The translations under genes were made by a program, and so were the position numbers. The notes under the pieces were generated by a model that saw only the letters and a list, made by a program, of their open reading frames with translations, was not told the DNA's origin and searched no databases. A stretch of 64,000 bases of DNA from Dermatemys mawii. Taxonomy: Eukaryota; Chordata; Testudines; Dermatemydidae. Shown piece after piece: positions 10,102-22,096 of the stretch (positions within the stretch are counted from its first letter, which is position 1; each line of letters starts with the position of its first letter). The stretch covers positions 19,335,234 to 19,399,233 of the forward strand of contig ML677334.1 of assembly GCA_007922305.1 (NCBI GenBank). Direction: 5' to 3'.

Positions 10102-11795
10102 CTATTCAGTATCTACTCGACGCTTCTTGGCTTGTCTCTTGTATTCATTAAATGGAGCATCTGTTGTCACTGTCCAGCAACAGTCTGCAAGCATTGATGG
10201 GCTCCATTTGCCCTGATAGCGTTTCTCCATTGTTGCAATGTCCTGGTGAAATCGCTCGCCGTGCTCGTCGCTCACTGCTTCGCAGTTCGGTGGAAAAAAA
10301 TCTAGATGAGAGTGCAAAAAATGTCTCTTTAGTGACATGTTGCAACCAAGGCTTTTGTATGCCTTGAGGAGGTTTTCCACCAACAACCTGTAGTTGTCTG
10401 CCTTGTTGTTTCCGAGAAAATGTATTGCCACTGACTGGAAGGCTTTCCATGCCGTCTCTTCTTTGCCACACAGTGCATGGTCAAATGCATCGTCTCGAAG
10501 AAGTTCACGAATCTGAGGACCAGCAAAGACACCTTCCTTTATCTTAGCTTCATTTAACCTTGGAAATTTTCCACGGAGGTACTTGAAAGCTGCTTGTGTT
10601 TTGTCAATGGCCTTGACGAAGTTCTTCATCAGACCCAGCTTGATGGGGTAGGGTGGTAACAAAATCTTCCTTGATTCAACAAGTGGTGGATGCTGAACAC
10701 TTTTCCTCCCAGGCTCCAATGACTGTCGGAGTGGCCAATCTTTCTTGATGTAGTGGGAATCTCTTGCACGACTATCCCATTTGCAGAGAAAACAGCAGTA
10801 CTTTGTGTATCCAGTCTGCAGACCAAGCAAGAGAGCAACAACCTTCAAATCGCCACGAAGCTGCCACTGATGTTGGTCATAGTTTATGCACCTCAAAAGT
10901 TGTTTTATGTTATCATAGGTTTCCTTCATACGGACTGCATGACCAACTGGAACTGATGGCAAAACATTGCCATTATGCAGCAAAACAGCTTTAAGGCTAA
11001 TCTTCAATGAATCAATGAAGAGTCTCCACTCAGCTGGATCGTGAACGATGTTGAGGGCTGCCATCACACATCGATGTTGTTGCAGGCTACAAGATCACCT
11101 TCCATGAAGAAGAATGGGACAAGATCCTTTTGACGGTCACGGAACATGGAAACCCTAACATCAACTGCCAGGAGATTCCACTGCTGTAGTCTGGAGCCCA
11201 ACAGCTCTGCCTTATTCTTGGGTAGTTCCAAATCCCTGACAAGGTCATTCAGTTCAGCTTGTGTTATGAGGTGTGGGTCAGAGGAGGAGGATGGGAGAAA
11301 ATGTGGGTCCTGTGACATGGATGGTTCAGGACCAGAAGTTTCATCCTCTTCCTCCTCCTCGTCTGACTCAAGTGAGAATGATTCTGGTACATCAGGAACC
11401 ACCAGTCCTTCTCCGTGGGGTATTGGGCGTATAGCTGATGGAATGTTTGGATAATGCACAGTCCACTTTTTCTTCTTTGACACACCTTTCCCAACTGGAG
11501 GCACCATGCAGAAGTAACAATTGCTGGTATGATCCGTTGGCTCTCTCCAAATCACTGGCACTGCAAAAGGCATAGATTTCCTTTTCCTGTTCTACCACTG
11601 GTGAAGATTTGTTGCACAAGTGTTGCAGCATATGTGTGGGGCCCACCTCTTGTCCTGATCTCCAATTTTGCAGCCAAAATAAAGGTGATAGGCTTTCTTA
11701 ACCATAGTGGTTATACTGCGCTTTTGTGATACAAAAGTCACTTCACCACAAACATAGCAGAAATTATCTGCACAGTTCACACAAGTACGAGGCAT
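10102..11795 (-). pseudogene. Unnamed transposon-like protein gene (cysteine-rich N-terminus, EHGERFHQD motif), one stop and one frameshift
   Basis: A minus-strand reading of about 563 codons runs from ATG at 11795 to a stop at 10102-10104. The N-terminus has a cysteine cluster (C5, C8, C13, C16 in MPRTCVNCADNFCYVCG) and a later HICCNTC. An acidic serine-rich linker follows, then ITQAELNDLVRDLELPKNKA and a large C-terminal part with YCCFLCKWDSR and EHGERFHQDIATMEKRYQGK. The reading is broken by TAG at 11592-11594 and a one-base frameshift near 11064-11067. There are no introns. I recall similar intronless proteins being annotated as uncharacterised in arthropods, fish and turtles, which suggests a mobile-element origin, but I see no convincing terminal repeats. 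Function is unknown. Coding similarity ends at both ends of the reading, and flanks 9850-10100 and 11800-12290 show nothing else coding. Confidence 0.75.
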
Positions 11796-12289
11796 CTCTG
11801 CTCACTTTGGCTAAACAGAAATGTGTCCCTTTGCAAAATCAAACACTGACAAATAAGAGAGCACGACACTGTATGATTTCTAGAGCTGATATAGGGCAAT
11901 TTGTTCAGCAGAGTGATGTAAGCTTCGTTATGATTGCATCATCCATGACTTCTAGGAATAACATGATGCAATTCATATCATGAATGACGCAATACCAGCT
12001 TCAGATTGCATCATTCATTGTTTTGCCCAAAAAGCAAGTACTGTCCAAACCCAGTCATAGATTTATTCATAAATCTAGTCAAAGATGTATTTTAGTCATT
12101 TCTGGTTTAAATTGAGATCCCTTCCCTTTATAACTCACTTATCCTCCGCCATTCCCATGTCAAGGGTCGTATATACTGACCCAATAGCATATCTTGAAAA
12201 CTAGAGCCAATCAACAATTTTAAGTATCATTTTCGTTCTCAGTGACCCAGAATTAGTAAAGTTTGACTACATTTATTTCAGAAGCATTT

Positions 12290-12475
12290 TGGCTGTAGAG
12301 CAGTGTAATCAATAAGTTCGCATAGCGTGAGCCCAAAAGGGACCGATGGCCTCATGCTCAGTTCTCCTCTGATATCCAGTAGAGATTTCAAAAGGTTTCT
12401 TACCTCTTGTTTGGTGCCTGGGGTTCGAAGGGGAATGGTTTGCAGTAGTCGCCGTTGTCTCATCCGGGCGTTGCC
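12290..12475 (-). mobile_element. Retroviral leader with candidate splice donor
   Basis: On the minus strand the sequence after the primer site continues through ggcaacgcccggatgag to caagaggtaagaaacc, a good splice donor near 12400. A 61-codon open stretch spans it but resembles no gag protein I recognise. No clear pol or env was found further down the minus strand. Confidence 0.45.
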
Positions 12476-12493
12476 ATCTGAGTCATGGCACCA
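12476..12493 (-). other. Retroviral primer binding site, tRNA-His type
   Basis: The minus strand reads tggtgccatgactcagat, three bases inside the LTR end. It matches the complement of the vertebrate tRNA-His 3' end at 16 of 18 positions, and both differences are CG to CA changes expected from CpG decay. The copy at 6709-6726 has one additional change. Confidence 0.65.
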
Positions 12494-12496
12494 AAT

Positions 12497-12963
12497 TGTG
12501 GAAGAAAAGATGAGTCTTCACTTTTTTTTTGGATGCAGCAAGTCAGAGGTAGTTTATTTCAAGCAATTGCAAGAAGGAAGACAGCAATTTGGACAGCGTG
12601 CCTGTTCTTATGCAAACTTTAAAATACAGAACAATATAAAGCAGTATTTATACCCTTTTGTTACATAAGATGGTGTTTTGTTTATACATTTTTCATTTTG
12701 GTATCTTGCTTGTTTTATTTAACATTTCCTGCTACAACTACATTCTACCATTATTTCAAGGCAAGCTCAAAAACAGCTTTGCTTGTAGATTTTCCATGCG
12801 CGTCACCTATCCTGCCCCTACAAATCTTGCGTTGTTATGACTTTGTATTAGCCTGACTGTTGCTCTGTTTCTAAGCAGGACTAGGATGGCTGCACTCAAA
12901 TTTCTTTTGCTTATTTCCACAGCTCCAACCACTAAACCTAATTATCAGCGGCAGCATCTGACA
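12497..12963 (-). mobile_element. Retroviral LTR (5' LTR of a minus-strand endogenous retrovirus), copy 2
   Basis: On the minus strand the proposed LTR runs from tgtcagatgctgccgctga to ttcttccaca, with TGT...ACA ends. It contains a TATAAA-like box (plus 12648-12653) and AATAAA (plus 12553-12558) in the right order. The inner edge at 12497 is well supported by the primer site next to it; the outer edge at 12963 is a guess from end symmetry. Confidence 0.6.
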
Positions 12964-13206
12964 CCAGGTGATGCAAATTTTTTCAGAAAGGCAGGCCCTC
13001 CGCACGTGAGTGGCCCATGCACAAAAGGGGACACATTGCACCAGGTGTGAATAATAGCCTTGGTATCTGAGCCTGGTCCTGTGGTGCCCCTAGTGCAGTG
13101 TTTTGATGGAGATAACTGAAAATTCAGGGGTTTCCTTAACTAGCCTCTGCTGCTGGACCTACTCCATTATTCTTGGGTCTGACACCCCACGTTCCTGATA
13201 ATTACT

Positions 13207-13310
13207 AGAATTATCATAGAATTCTGGAAGATTAGGGTTGGAAGAGACCTCAGGAGGTCATCTAGTCAAACCCCCTGCTCAAATGTGGAGATCTTCAAAA
13301 GGAATGCAGA
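13207..13310 (-). mobile_element. CR1 LINE 3'-end fragment
   Basis: The plus strand reads gggttggaagagacctcagg followed by aggtcatctagtcaaacccc, the reverse complement of the CR1 3' terminus. It directly abuts the Ty3/gypsy relic. Confidence 0.75.
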
Positions 13311-15285
13311 CACATTACCCCTGCGTTGAGACTATGAATGCCCTATTGACCCTCAACCTTGGCTGAAAGTTGCCTTTGGCCGCATTTATCCAATGTCCGA
13401 ACCAGAACTGGTGGCTCTCCCTGTGTATAGTCAAGGAAAATCATCCAAAGGGTTTATTTGCTATTCAGGATGTTCCTTAGGGGCCCCGGCTCTCTTTGGA
13501 AAGGAGAAAGGTGGGAATCTGAATTTCTGTGTAGACTACCAGGCCCTGAACAAAGTGAGAGCTTAGAATCCCTGCTTTTAATCCCAGAATCATTGGACCA
13601 TGTGAAACCTGATGGGTATTCATCAAACTAGACCTCCGGGGTCTTAAAATCTAATACTCATTTGAGAGGAAAGACAGATTTCCAAACACATTATGGACAC
13701 TTTCAATATCTGGTAATGCCATGTGCACTAACTAATTGCTCTGTGACATTGTAACACACTTAATCGGTGATGTATTTGGGGACATTCTGGATCAATATGT
13801 TGTCATCTAAATAGATGACATACTTCTCCTATTGGAGAACCCAGAGCAACACTTGTCCCACATCAGACCCTGGAGAGGTTGTGGCAGCATAGTCTATACA
13901 CAAAATTGAAAAAGAACACGTTCGGACAACCCTCCACAGAGTTTTTGGGGTATATCCTCTCCCCTGAAGGCATTAAGGTTGCTCCAAATAAAATGGAAGC
14001 CATTCACAAGTGGGAGGCAGTTCGGAGTGTTCAAGAAGTGCAGCGCTTCCTAGTCTTTACCAGTTTCTATCTCTGCTTCAGCCCAGGGTTCACAGAGCGA
14101 ATAATTCCCAGGACAGCTCTTCTCCATAAAATCACCACATTTGTTTGGTTGCCCCAGGCCCAAGAAGCCCTCAAACTGCTCAAAATGCCTTCACTGCTGC
14201 ACCTGTTCTGAAGCACCCCGATCCAGTTGGAGCATTTATCATGGAAGTTGACACATCTAATATGGTCATGGGGGCTGTGTTTTTTCAGGCATGGCCACAA
14301 GCACCTGCTGCATCCCTCTGCATAACATTCATGCAGGCTCCCCCTCCCCCCCGCCTTCAGACCAAAACTACGAGATCTGTGATAATCAGTTGCTTCTGAT
14401 GAAATCCTCATTTAAAGATTGGTGTCACTATCTGAAGGAGGCTCGATACCCAGCAGAAGCTTTTACTGATCATAAACGCATCCAGCATCTGCACAAGGCC
14501 AAAGCACTGAATGAGGAACAATAAAGCTAAACCTTATTCTTCTCCTGCTTCAGTTTCAAGATTACTTAACTTATTGATCGAGAATGGGTCCCATAGTAGA
14601 GAAGCCTTGTCCCATGGTAGAGAATATAATCAAGAAGGGGACAAAGCTAGCCAGGAATAGCCCTAGCTCCCTAAGCCCCACAAGGTGCTTAATGCTTTCA
14701 TACTTTGAGCTCTAATCATGCTAATTTGATCAGCCTCATGGGATGACTCGTTGGCCAGGGAATGGGAGACCCCTCAGAGCAATGTATTCAAGAATGAGGA
14801 ACAACATTCCATGTAGGACACAATAACATTAACTGAGGGCCACACACATGTTCTGACAGGATGTCCCCTTTGAAGGTAATACATCCGAACAAGGAGAACT
14901 CCCCTGCAGGGCACTTTGGATGCCTCAATACCTACTGCCTAACCTCCTGCTTCATTTGGTGCTGCTGGATGGGGGCTGAAATTCAGGCTTATGTTGAGTC
15001 ACATGATGTCTGTGCTCGCACCAAGGCACCACGCACCAGACTTCTTGGCACACTTATGCTTCTGGAGACCCATTGCCATGGATTTCATTGTAGAACTCCC
15101 TGAATCAAATGGCCATATGGTAAAACTGACTATCATAGATCAACTGAGCAAGGTGGCACATTGCATCCCCAGACACCCTGTATGTTCATCTGAGAGGACA
15201 GATCAGCTCCTAGAAACAAATGTCATCTCCCTGCATAGGCTTCTCATAAAGAGCCCCAGTTCATTTCTCGTTTCTAGCACTAAAT
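13310..15285 (+). pseudogene. Ty3/gypsy retrotransposon pol relic (reverse transcriptase, RNase H, integrase)
   Basis: Shifting plus-strand frames give, in order, the RT entry block FGRIYPMSEPELVALPVY (about 13375), LNFCVDYQALNKVR (13520), FIKLDLRG, THYGHFQYLVMPCALTNCSV (13690), and QYVVI-stop-IDDILL at 13793-13827. Next come FGQPSTEFLGYILSPEGIKV and VQRFLVFTSFYLCFSPGFTE at 13921-14100. Integrase remains are a zinc-binding stretch (AGHFG...SHDVCARTKAPR, 14900-15040) and a core AMDFIVELPESNGHMVKLTI (about 15074-15133). Many frameshifts and stops, including one in place of the tyrosine of the YIDD active-site motif, show it is dead. No LTRs were identified. Confidence 0.85.
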
Positions 15286-16799
15286 TATCCGGCTACTAAA
15301 CATCCACACCGATGCCATCCCCATTGCTCACAGGGGGAGGGGGAGCTTCCCCAAGCTGCAGGGCTCTTTCTGCTCCCTCCTCTTCCTCTCCCTCCCCCCT
15401 CTGAGAATGGGATCAGCTCCTGAGGAGAGTGGGAAGTGAGCTCTGTCTGAGTCATGCAGTATCTCTGCTTTGCTGCTCTTCCCTAGTGGGGAAAGCATTC
15501 ATCAGGAAGCTGAGATGTCTTATGTTATCACCAGACTGGTTGCAACCCCAGCCTAACTATTGTGACTCAGCAAGATATCGGGAAAGTTGGCAGCACTGCA
15601 ATCACACTTACTTTTCAACAGCACAAGCAAGATACATGCTACACCTCCATGCAAAACACAGGACACTTGTATTTTATTTCCTGCCTCAGTTTCCTCAACA
15701 CTCTGGAATGTTCTTTCTGATTTCTGGGCTCCAAGTCCCTTCTCCTGCATGTCGCTCCACCGGCACAGGAGTCTCTTTCTCCTCTGCTTGGTGAGAGTGA
15801 GCAGGCGGGTGCTCCAAGCAGTCCTGGTCTTTTGATAACTTCCAGTCCCCTCTACTGTGGGAAACCTTGCGATCAACCTCTAGTCACTCCCTCAGGAGAT
15901 CAATATCCCACATCATGTGGTTTGTGGACCTGGAATCCTAACTTGAATAACTGGCTCTGAGTAGACTGTTGCCTGCCTCGCCCGGTGTTCTGATGTTGTA
16001 GATTGTCACTAAAGATCATCAGATTCAGAGCAGACACCGAAGCACCGCACCCCCCTCGCTTTATCACGATTAGTATGGTGAAAGAAATACAGCAAGACAT
16101 TCATAAAACAGTAACAAAGTCACCTTGTCTCTGGATTGAACAAACGAAGGCCGAGTTCCTGAGCAATCTGAGAAAACAAAATATCTGGACCCTCCTTTAT
16201 TTTAGAGAGAAGTAGCACAATTCCAACAACCTTCTCCTCAGGATTTAAACAAAGTCTTCAGCTTCTATTTCTTTCAGGGAAAATGTATTAGAAAAGTTCC
16301 AAATGATATTTAATAAAATCTCCGGTTCCTCCTTTTACAGAAAAGATATGAGGAAATTCCAAACAGACCATAAACAAATGAATAAGCATCTTAGAAAAAT
16401 CCCCTCTGTGGCCCATCAGTTTCATACTGCTAGTTAGCCAATGTCAGATCCCAGAAGCCAACTTCCTCTTCCTTTCCCCTGCTCCAGCCTGGGTCCCTGG
16501 GAGGCCAATCAGCTCCAGCTGTTACTTGACTCCCTGCATCAAACCCTATCCTGGAGTTTCCTAACCCAGCTACTCTTCAGGCCTTCCTGAGCCCCAGGAG
16601 GGTAGCAAATTATTCTTGTTACACAAGAATCTTTATTATTTGCACAACTGGGACTTCCATTTTGTTAGAAATACATTAAAAAGTAAATACCCCATTGTGA
16701 AAGAGTTATATATATACATATATATATATGTAAATTTAAATTTCTTCAACATATAACAAAATTCTAGATTTTTGATGAAATGAGACAAGCCCTTGAAGC
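15286..16799. other. Unassigned intergenic DNA
   Basis: No gene was recognised. The stretch 15360-16620 has the look of retroelement sequence (pyrimidine-rich tract, polyA-like and tg/ca edges), but I could not find matching target duplications. A short (TA)n microsatellite sits near 16708-16733. Confidence 0.35.
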
Positions 16800-17575
16800 A
16801 ACAGTAAGAAGTGCAGCAGCTTAAGTAGCTCATCTGGCATAGTCCACACTTTGAAAGGGATGCTGAAAATTGGAATGTGTTCAGAAAAGAACTACGTGAA
16901 TACTCTGACGTATGGAGAACATACCACATTGTGTGAGATTTAAGGGCAATCTGGTTAGTTTATCCAAGAGAAGCTTTAGAGTCGACTTGATTACTGTCTA
17001 CATCTACCTAATGGGTAAGATTCTCCATCACACGACATCTTTAAATCAAGACTGGTTATTTTTCTGAATGAAATGCTATACGTCGCTCAGACAGAAGTTA
17101 TGGGCTTGATGAAAAGTTCAGTGAGGGAGGTTCTTTGGCCTGTGTTATGCAGGAGTCCAACTAGATCAGTGTTTCCCATTTGGTGGATCCTGACTCACCA
17201 GTGGGTCATGGAAGATTACAGATCGGTTATCACGATCAGGCCAGAATTGGCCTAGATAACAATGATACTTCTCCCAGCCTAGCCAGTTTGGAGGGGAAGC
17301 CCTTGGGAAGGGTGCAGGCTTGGAGAGCAAACCTGTCCCTTGCTCACCCCACAGCGGCTGGGGGAGGCTTTCTTTCCAAATCCTGTCCCTGACAGGGGCT
17401 TCCCTCCACACCAGGCTGGGATTAGGGTTGCAGTGCCAGGCAGATGATATACATATTTAATAATGGATTACAAAAAAAAGACAAAATCTAGTTGGTGGGT
17501 CACCTTGGTACAATGTTTAGGAACCACCGAGCTAGATGATCATAATGGTCCCTTGTGCTCTTAAAACTGATAAAT
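16800..17575 (+). mobile_element. CR1 LINE 3' end, split by an hAT element
   Basis: The plus strand carries a decayed CR1 C-terminal frame and then the CR1 tail ggcctgtgttatgcaggagt...aactagat. The tail resumes after the hAT element as agctagatgatcataatggt. Removing 17167-17529 and one target copy restores the usual CR1 end. Confidence 0.75.
17167..17529. mobile_element. Non-autonomous hAT-type element in the CR1 tail
   Basis: The 363-bp element has related inverted ends (cagtgtttcccatttg at left; cggtggttcctaaacattg on the reverse of the right end). It is flanked by 8-bp target duplications aactagat (17159-17166) and agctagat (17530-17537), one mismatch. It has no coding capacity. Confidence 0.75.
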
Positions 17576-18815
17576 CTGTTATCCAGGCCATGCCTTGTCA
17601 GATCTCTCAGCCACAAAATAAAACACCACTAGATTATTCTATTTCTATTCTAAGATTACTTTTGTGACTGGTGAAAGTATAAAGATTAAGGTCTCAATTC
17701 TACAAAAACTTAAGCACATATACAACTTTATTATTGTGACTTCAATGCGCCTTCTCATCTGAATAAAGTTATGAACATTCACTTTTCCTAGCTGAACTCT
17801 GTTCATTTGTTATGGCTATGGTGGCTCTATAGTAGTGGAGGAAGATTCCCAAGGGGGCTGAATCCACCAGATTTAGGGCAGATTTGTGTTTGAAGATCAG
17901 TGAAAATATCCAGCAGAGGTAGCCTCTGACAAATAGTGTCTTATCTTACCAGGAGTATAAGAATGATAATTATATTTTATGACTAACAAAAATTATTCTG
18001 CATTCTAATTAGTTATGCAAGATACCTTTAAGACATATGATAATGCCAGTGGGCGTTGCAAATGCTTTATATTCCAGCACCTTGCAAAGACACCCCGACC
18101 AAACATCTAGCAAGTTTCAAACTTCCTCTCCAAGACCAGGTAAGCATTTCTTCTATGTAGGGTTACGAATTTAGGTATGGTTATGATTGATTTGTGAATG
18201 GAATTTTTGTAAGTCTTTTTGTTATACCCAGTCCATTTTAGGATTGTACAGATTAATGCAGCTGTGCAGAATGTTACATCCCCAGAGATCATGTGCAAAA
18301 GGTGCAAGGCTGGGGCTCAAGAGTCTATTCCTGACTCTGCCATTATATTCCAGTGTGACTGTGGGCATGTCACTTTGACATCATTTTCAGACGTGGGTGC
18401 CTAAAGGTAAACACTTAAACCCAGATTTAGCTACCTAAATAAACAGCTTGATTTTCACAAGGGCTGATTCCCACAGATCCTGTTGGTTTAAAGTAAGTTA
18501 TGATGCATTTAGATCAGTGTAAAGAGCAAAATTTGGCTTGCACAGTTTACACAAAATGTTGCAGGTGTCACCACTTTCCAGAGCGTATCATATTGCTAGA
18601 GATAATCATCAGCTCTTGTGAAATGTGTAATTTACCACCTGTTGATGATTAGAAAAAGAAATCCTCAGTAATTGTCTTACATTTTCCATAAGTAAGCATT
18701 TTGTACTAACAATAATGCACAAAGTTATCTTCTCAGTCTCAGATGTCAGTAATTCTGTGCATGTTTTTGAAAAGAGTCTGAGATGGGAACAAATATGTAA
18801 ATAAGAAAATTATAT
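17576..18815. other. Intergenic DNA, no gene seen
   Basis: AT-rich sequence without recognisable exons or a clear repeat. Confidence 0.4.
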
Positions 18816-19480
18816 AATTGTGGAAATGAAGGACTGGAAGGGACCTGAATAAGTCATCTAGTCCAGTCTCCTGCTTCGAGGCAGGACTAAGTATTTTCTA
18901 GATCATCCCTCATAGGTGCTTGTCTAACCTGTTCTTAAAAACTTCCAGTGATGGGGTGTCAGGCCATGATTTGTTCCACCTTACAGTTTTGCTGTGACCA
19001 TGGGAGAACCTTTCCCAGACCTGGAGAAGAGCTCTATGTGGCTCGAAAGTCTGTTTCTCTCAACAGAAGTTGGTCTAATAATGGAGGATACCTCACCCAT
19101 CTTATCTTCCTCGCAATTAGGAAGTTTTCCTAACGTTAAATCTAAATCTCCCTTGCTGCGATTTAAGCCCATTACTTCTTGTCCTGTCCTCAGTGGCTAA
19201 GGAGAACAATTTATCATTCTCCTCATTATGACAACCTTTTACGTACTTGAAGGTTGTGATCATGCTCCTGTCAGTTTTCTCTTCTCCAGACTGAGAAGAG
19301 AAAACTGAACCCAACTTTTTCAATCTTTCCCAATAAGTCATGTTTTCTAGCCTTTTAATCTTTTTCTTTTTTTTTGCTCTTCTCTGGACTTTCTCCAATT
19401 TGTCCATATCTTTCCCAAAGACTGCTGCCCAGAACTGGATATAATACTCCAGTTTGGGCCTTATTAGTGCTAAGTAGGGT
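18815..19480 (-). mobile_element. CR1 LINE 3' end (ORF2 C-terminus and tail)
   Basis: The left edge reads ggaagggacctgaataagtc...agtccagtctcctgc, the reverse complement of a CR1 tail. The minus-strand frame from 19407 reads MDKLEKVQRRAKKKKKIKRL, then ENMTYWERLKKLG, FKYVKGCHNEENDKLFS and NGLKSQQGRFRFNVRK, the standard C-terminus of CR1 reverse transcriptase proteins. Confidence 0.88.
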
Positions 19481-20849
19481 GGAAAAATTATTTCTCTTTT
19501 CTTGCTTACAAAATTAAAAACGATGTGTATAACACAATTTCAGAGGAACAGTGGATTAGAATTTGGAAGGGGAAAACCACTAGATCATGTACATGCATAG
19601 TAAAGAATCTCAGCTCTGATGAGGGGGACTCACATTCAAGACCCTGCTCCAATGACAATTTAATTTATACAAAATGGGAAAGCTTCATTAAGAGAGACTC
19701 TAGAGTACCTGATAGTGTAGGCCTCACAGCATTCTCCTGAGCACTGAAAGCTTCAAATTCAACTCACTTTTCAAACCAGGTGGAGGGGGAAATTGAACCT
19801 CAGTCTCCCACATCTCAGGTGAACACCCTGTCCTCTGGGCAGAAGTTACAAGGGACATTGCCACCACCTATATACTGGGCTAAAGATGAAGGGGGGCAAG
19901 CAGTAGACCTCCAGCCACTTAGAAATTCCAACCTGAAAATGGGTTTTTTTGGCTTTGGTAAATTTGTGTCAAATTCACAAATAGTTTCAGGTTGACCAAG
20001 ATCACATTTTTAGTAGATAAAACATTTGTCAGAAAAACTTTACCAGGTCTTTTTATATTTATGAAAGTCTTGGAATACCTATCCGAGAAGAAATCAAAGG
20101 TATCCTTTTCAGAGTTAATGGAGACAGATTAGAGTATAACATTCCTATCAGTCAACAACCCCAGTTGGAAAATGCATTGCAATAAATAGATGTTCACACA
20201 TTTTATATAGTGTATATTTCTTTCATAATAGAGCAAGCTGATTCAGTGATACCTTATCACAGATTAATCAAATCATTTTCTACCCATTGTCTGTTTTTGT
20301 TACCTAGACACCCGGGGTTAAATTAGGCTCCCATTTATACCTATGTATATATGGATTAACTCCTCCGAAGTTACTCTTGATATATCTGGATGCAAAAGAG
20401 AGCCTAATGTGGCCCTGATCACATACAAACAGAAATTGGAGCATCCAATAATCCCTCTCAGGACGCCTGATTTTGAACTCAGACTGCTATAAATCATGAG
20501 CAACTCCCCTGAAGTCAGATGGGGAGATGCATCAATGTGTTTCATTGCTCTAAGAAGCTGTGCTGGTAGAAGATTTTACATGTAGCGTTGTACATTAGTC
20601 GCAGAAGCGGAAGAAAAAGGATATTCTCGATTTCCTGAGTGGAGAATTAGAGATGAGGCTGTTCTCTTAACTGGAATTCTCTTTTTAAAAGTCTGTATCA
20701 CAGTGTTCCCAAAACCTATGTCCAGGCCAACTCTGAGGCTAGACATGAGTGTATAACTCAAAGGAAAATCACTGAAACCCTCTGATGCAGTAAGAGGTTG
20801 AGAAAAGAGACCTTTTAACTCTATTGATTTGGTTTATTTTTTTCCTCAG

Positions 20850-21035
20850 CAGCTTTTCATTTTCACAATGAGCTCTGTCAGTGAAGCAACTACCAGATTT
20901 TCCCTTGACTTTTTCAAAGTATTGAACAAAGATTTTCCATCTGACAATATCACCTACTCTCCTCTGAATATCTCAGCTGCCCTGGGCCTGGTCCTTTTTG
21001 GGGCCACAGGTAATACTGCCACCCAGATAGAAAAG
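20850..21035 (+). CDS. Serpin A exon 2 (start codon, helix A-B)
   Basis: The acceptor is tttcctcag, ATG is at 20868 and the donor is gtaggt. The 56 codons start MSSVSEATTRFSLDFFKVLN and end GNTATQIEK, the canonical length and boundary for exon 2 of clade-B serpins. The block YSPLNISAALGLVLFGATGN is the conserved helix B region. Confidence 0.9.
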
Positions 21036-21973
21036 GTAGGTGTCAATAAGTCATTCATTTTATACCTTCATTTTTGTTCAAACAATGGCAGACATTCCCA
21101 TATGCCATGTCACCTGAGCTCTTTAAGGCTTTTCTTTCCTTGTAACTCAGGGTGGTTTACTTTTCATTAGATAATATAGCCTGCACAAGCAGCAATTGCC
21201 CTAGTTAAGGTGAATCATGAATCATGTGTCATCAGTCTTTGAGTACATCAACTGTCATTATTAGAACTTTCAGATGGATCTTTTGCTTTGAAGGCTAGAA
21301 GTGTGACCCAATACTGTTAGCAGATATAAAGGGATCTGCATACAAGAGGAATGCAATTAAAAAAAAAATCAGGTTCCAATGATGACCGCACCGAAGTCAA
21401 CAACAAAATTCATGTCCACTTAAATATGGACAGGAATTAACTCTATATTTGACAAACAAACACTGCATTTGATGGAATTAAACCTAGCAAACTCTGAAAG
21501 CATTTCCATTGGTCTTCAGATTATTCCTTAAATTTAGGTTTTTTAAAAAATAAGGTTTTATTCAAGTTCCAATCCTATGATAGGATCAACTATTGCAGAT
21601 CACTGCATGTCTGCAGAACTCTACTGAATTTATTGCCCTATAGCAACATTGCGTAAAAAGGTGTCAAAACTGAATATTATGGGAATACGTAGGAAGTGAG
21701 TTCCACAATCATAAAAATATAGCTCTCCCTTCTGGTGATTTTAAGTAGTATTCACCAAATGGCTTGCTGATTTTGATGTCAATGGATGGGCTGGGGCATC
21801 CTGTGATAAAAGTTAAAAACCCCTGCCTTCTGAAAGTGTGATGTCCATCTTCAGTAGAAAGGACAGTAGGTAAGACAGACAACTGAATATTCTGTGACAA
21901 GCTCAGTTTCACACATTGTCATAAGTAAATCAATATAGTGTATGTATGTTACAATGTTATATTTCCACTTCAG

Positions 21974-22096
21974 GTGCTTAACTTCACAGAACTTAGAGAA
22001 AATGAAAATCCTGGGACTGGAAGCTCTTCAGAAGCAACAAGAAGTGATGACAATTCAGAGAGCAGTTGGAGACTACCTCTTCCTCCCCAATGGCTG
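21974..22096 (+). CDS. Serpin A CD-loop exon
   Basis: The acceptor is ccacttcag and the donor gtatct. The 41 phase 0 codons start VLNFTELRENENPGTGSSSE and continue into an acidic, serine-rich stretch. This fits the variable CD-loop exon of eight-exon clade-B serpins. The weak donor and unusual end (PPQWL) leave the 3' border less certain. Confidence 0.6.

Noticed and set aside
15429..15794. A 121-codon plus-strand frame after the Ty3 relic
   Set aside because: It has no domain and lies in probable LTR-derived sequence; the opposite strand is equally open.
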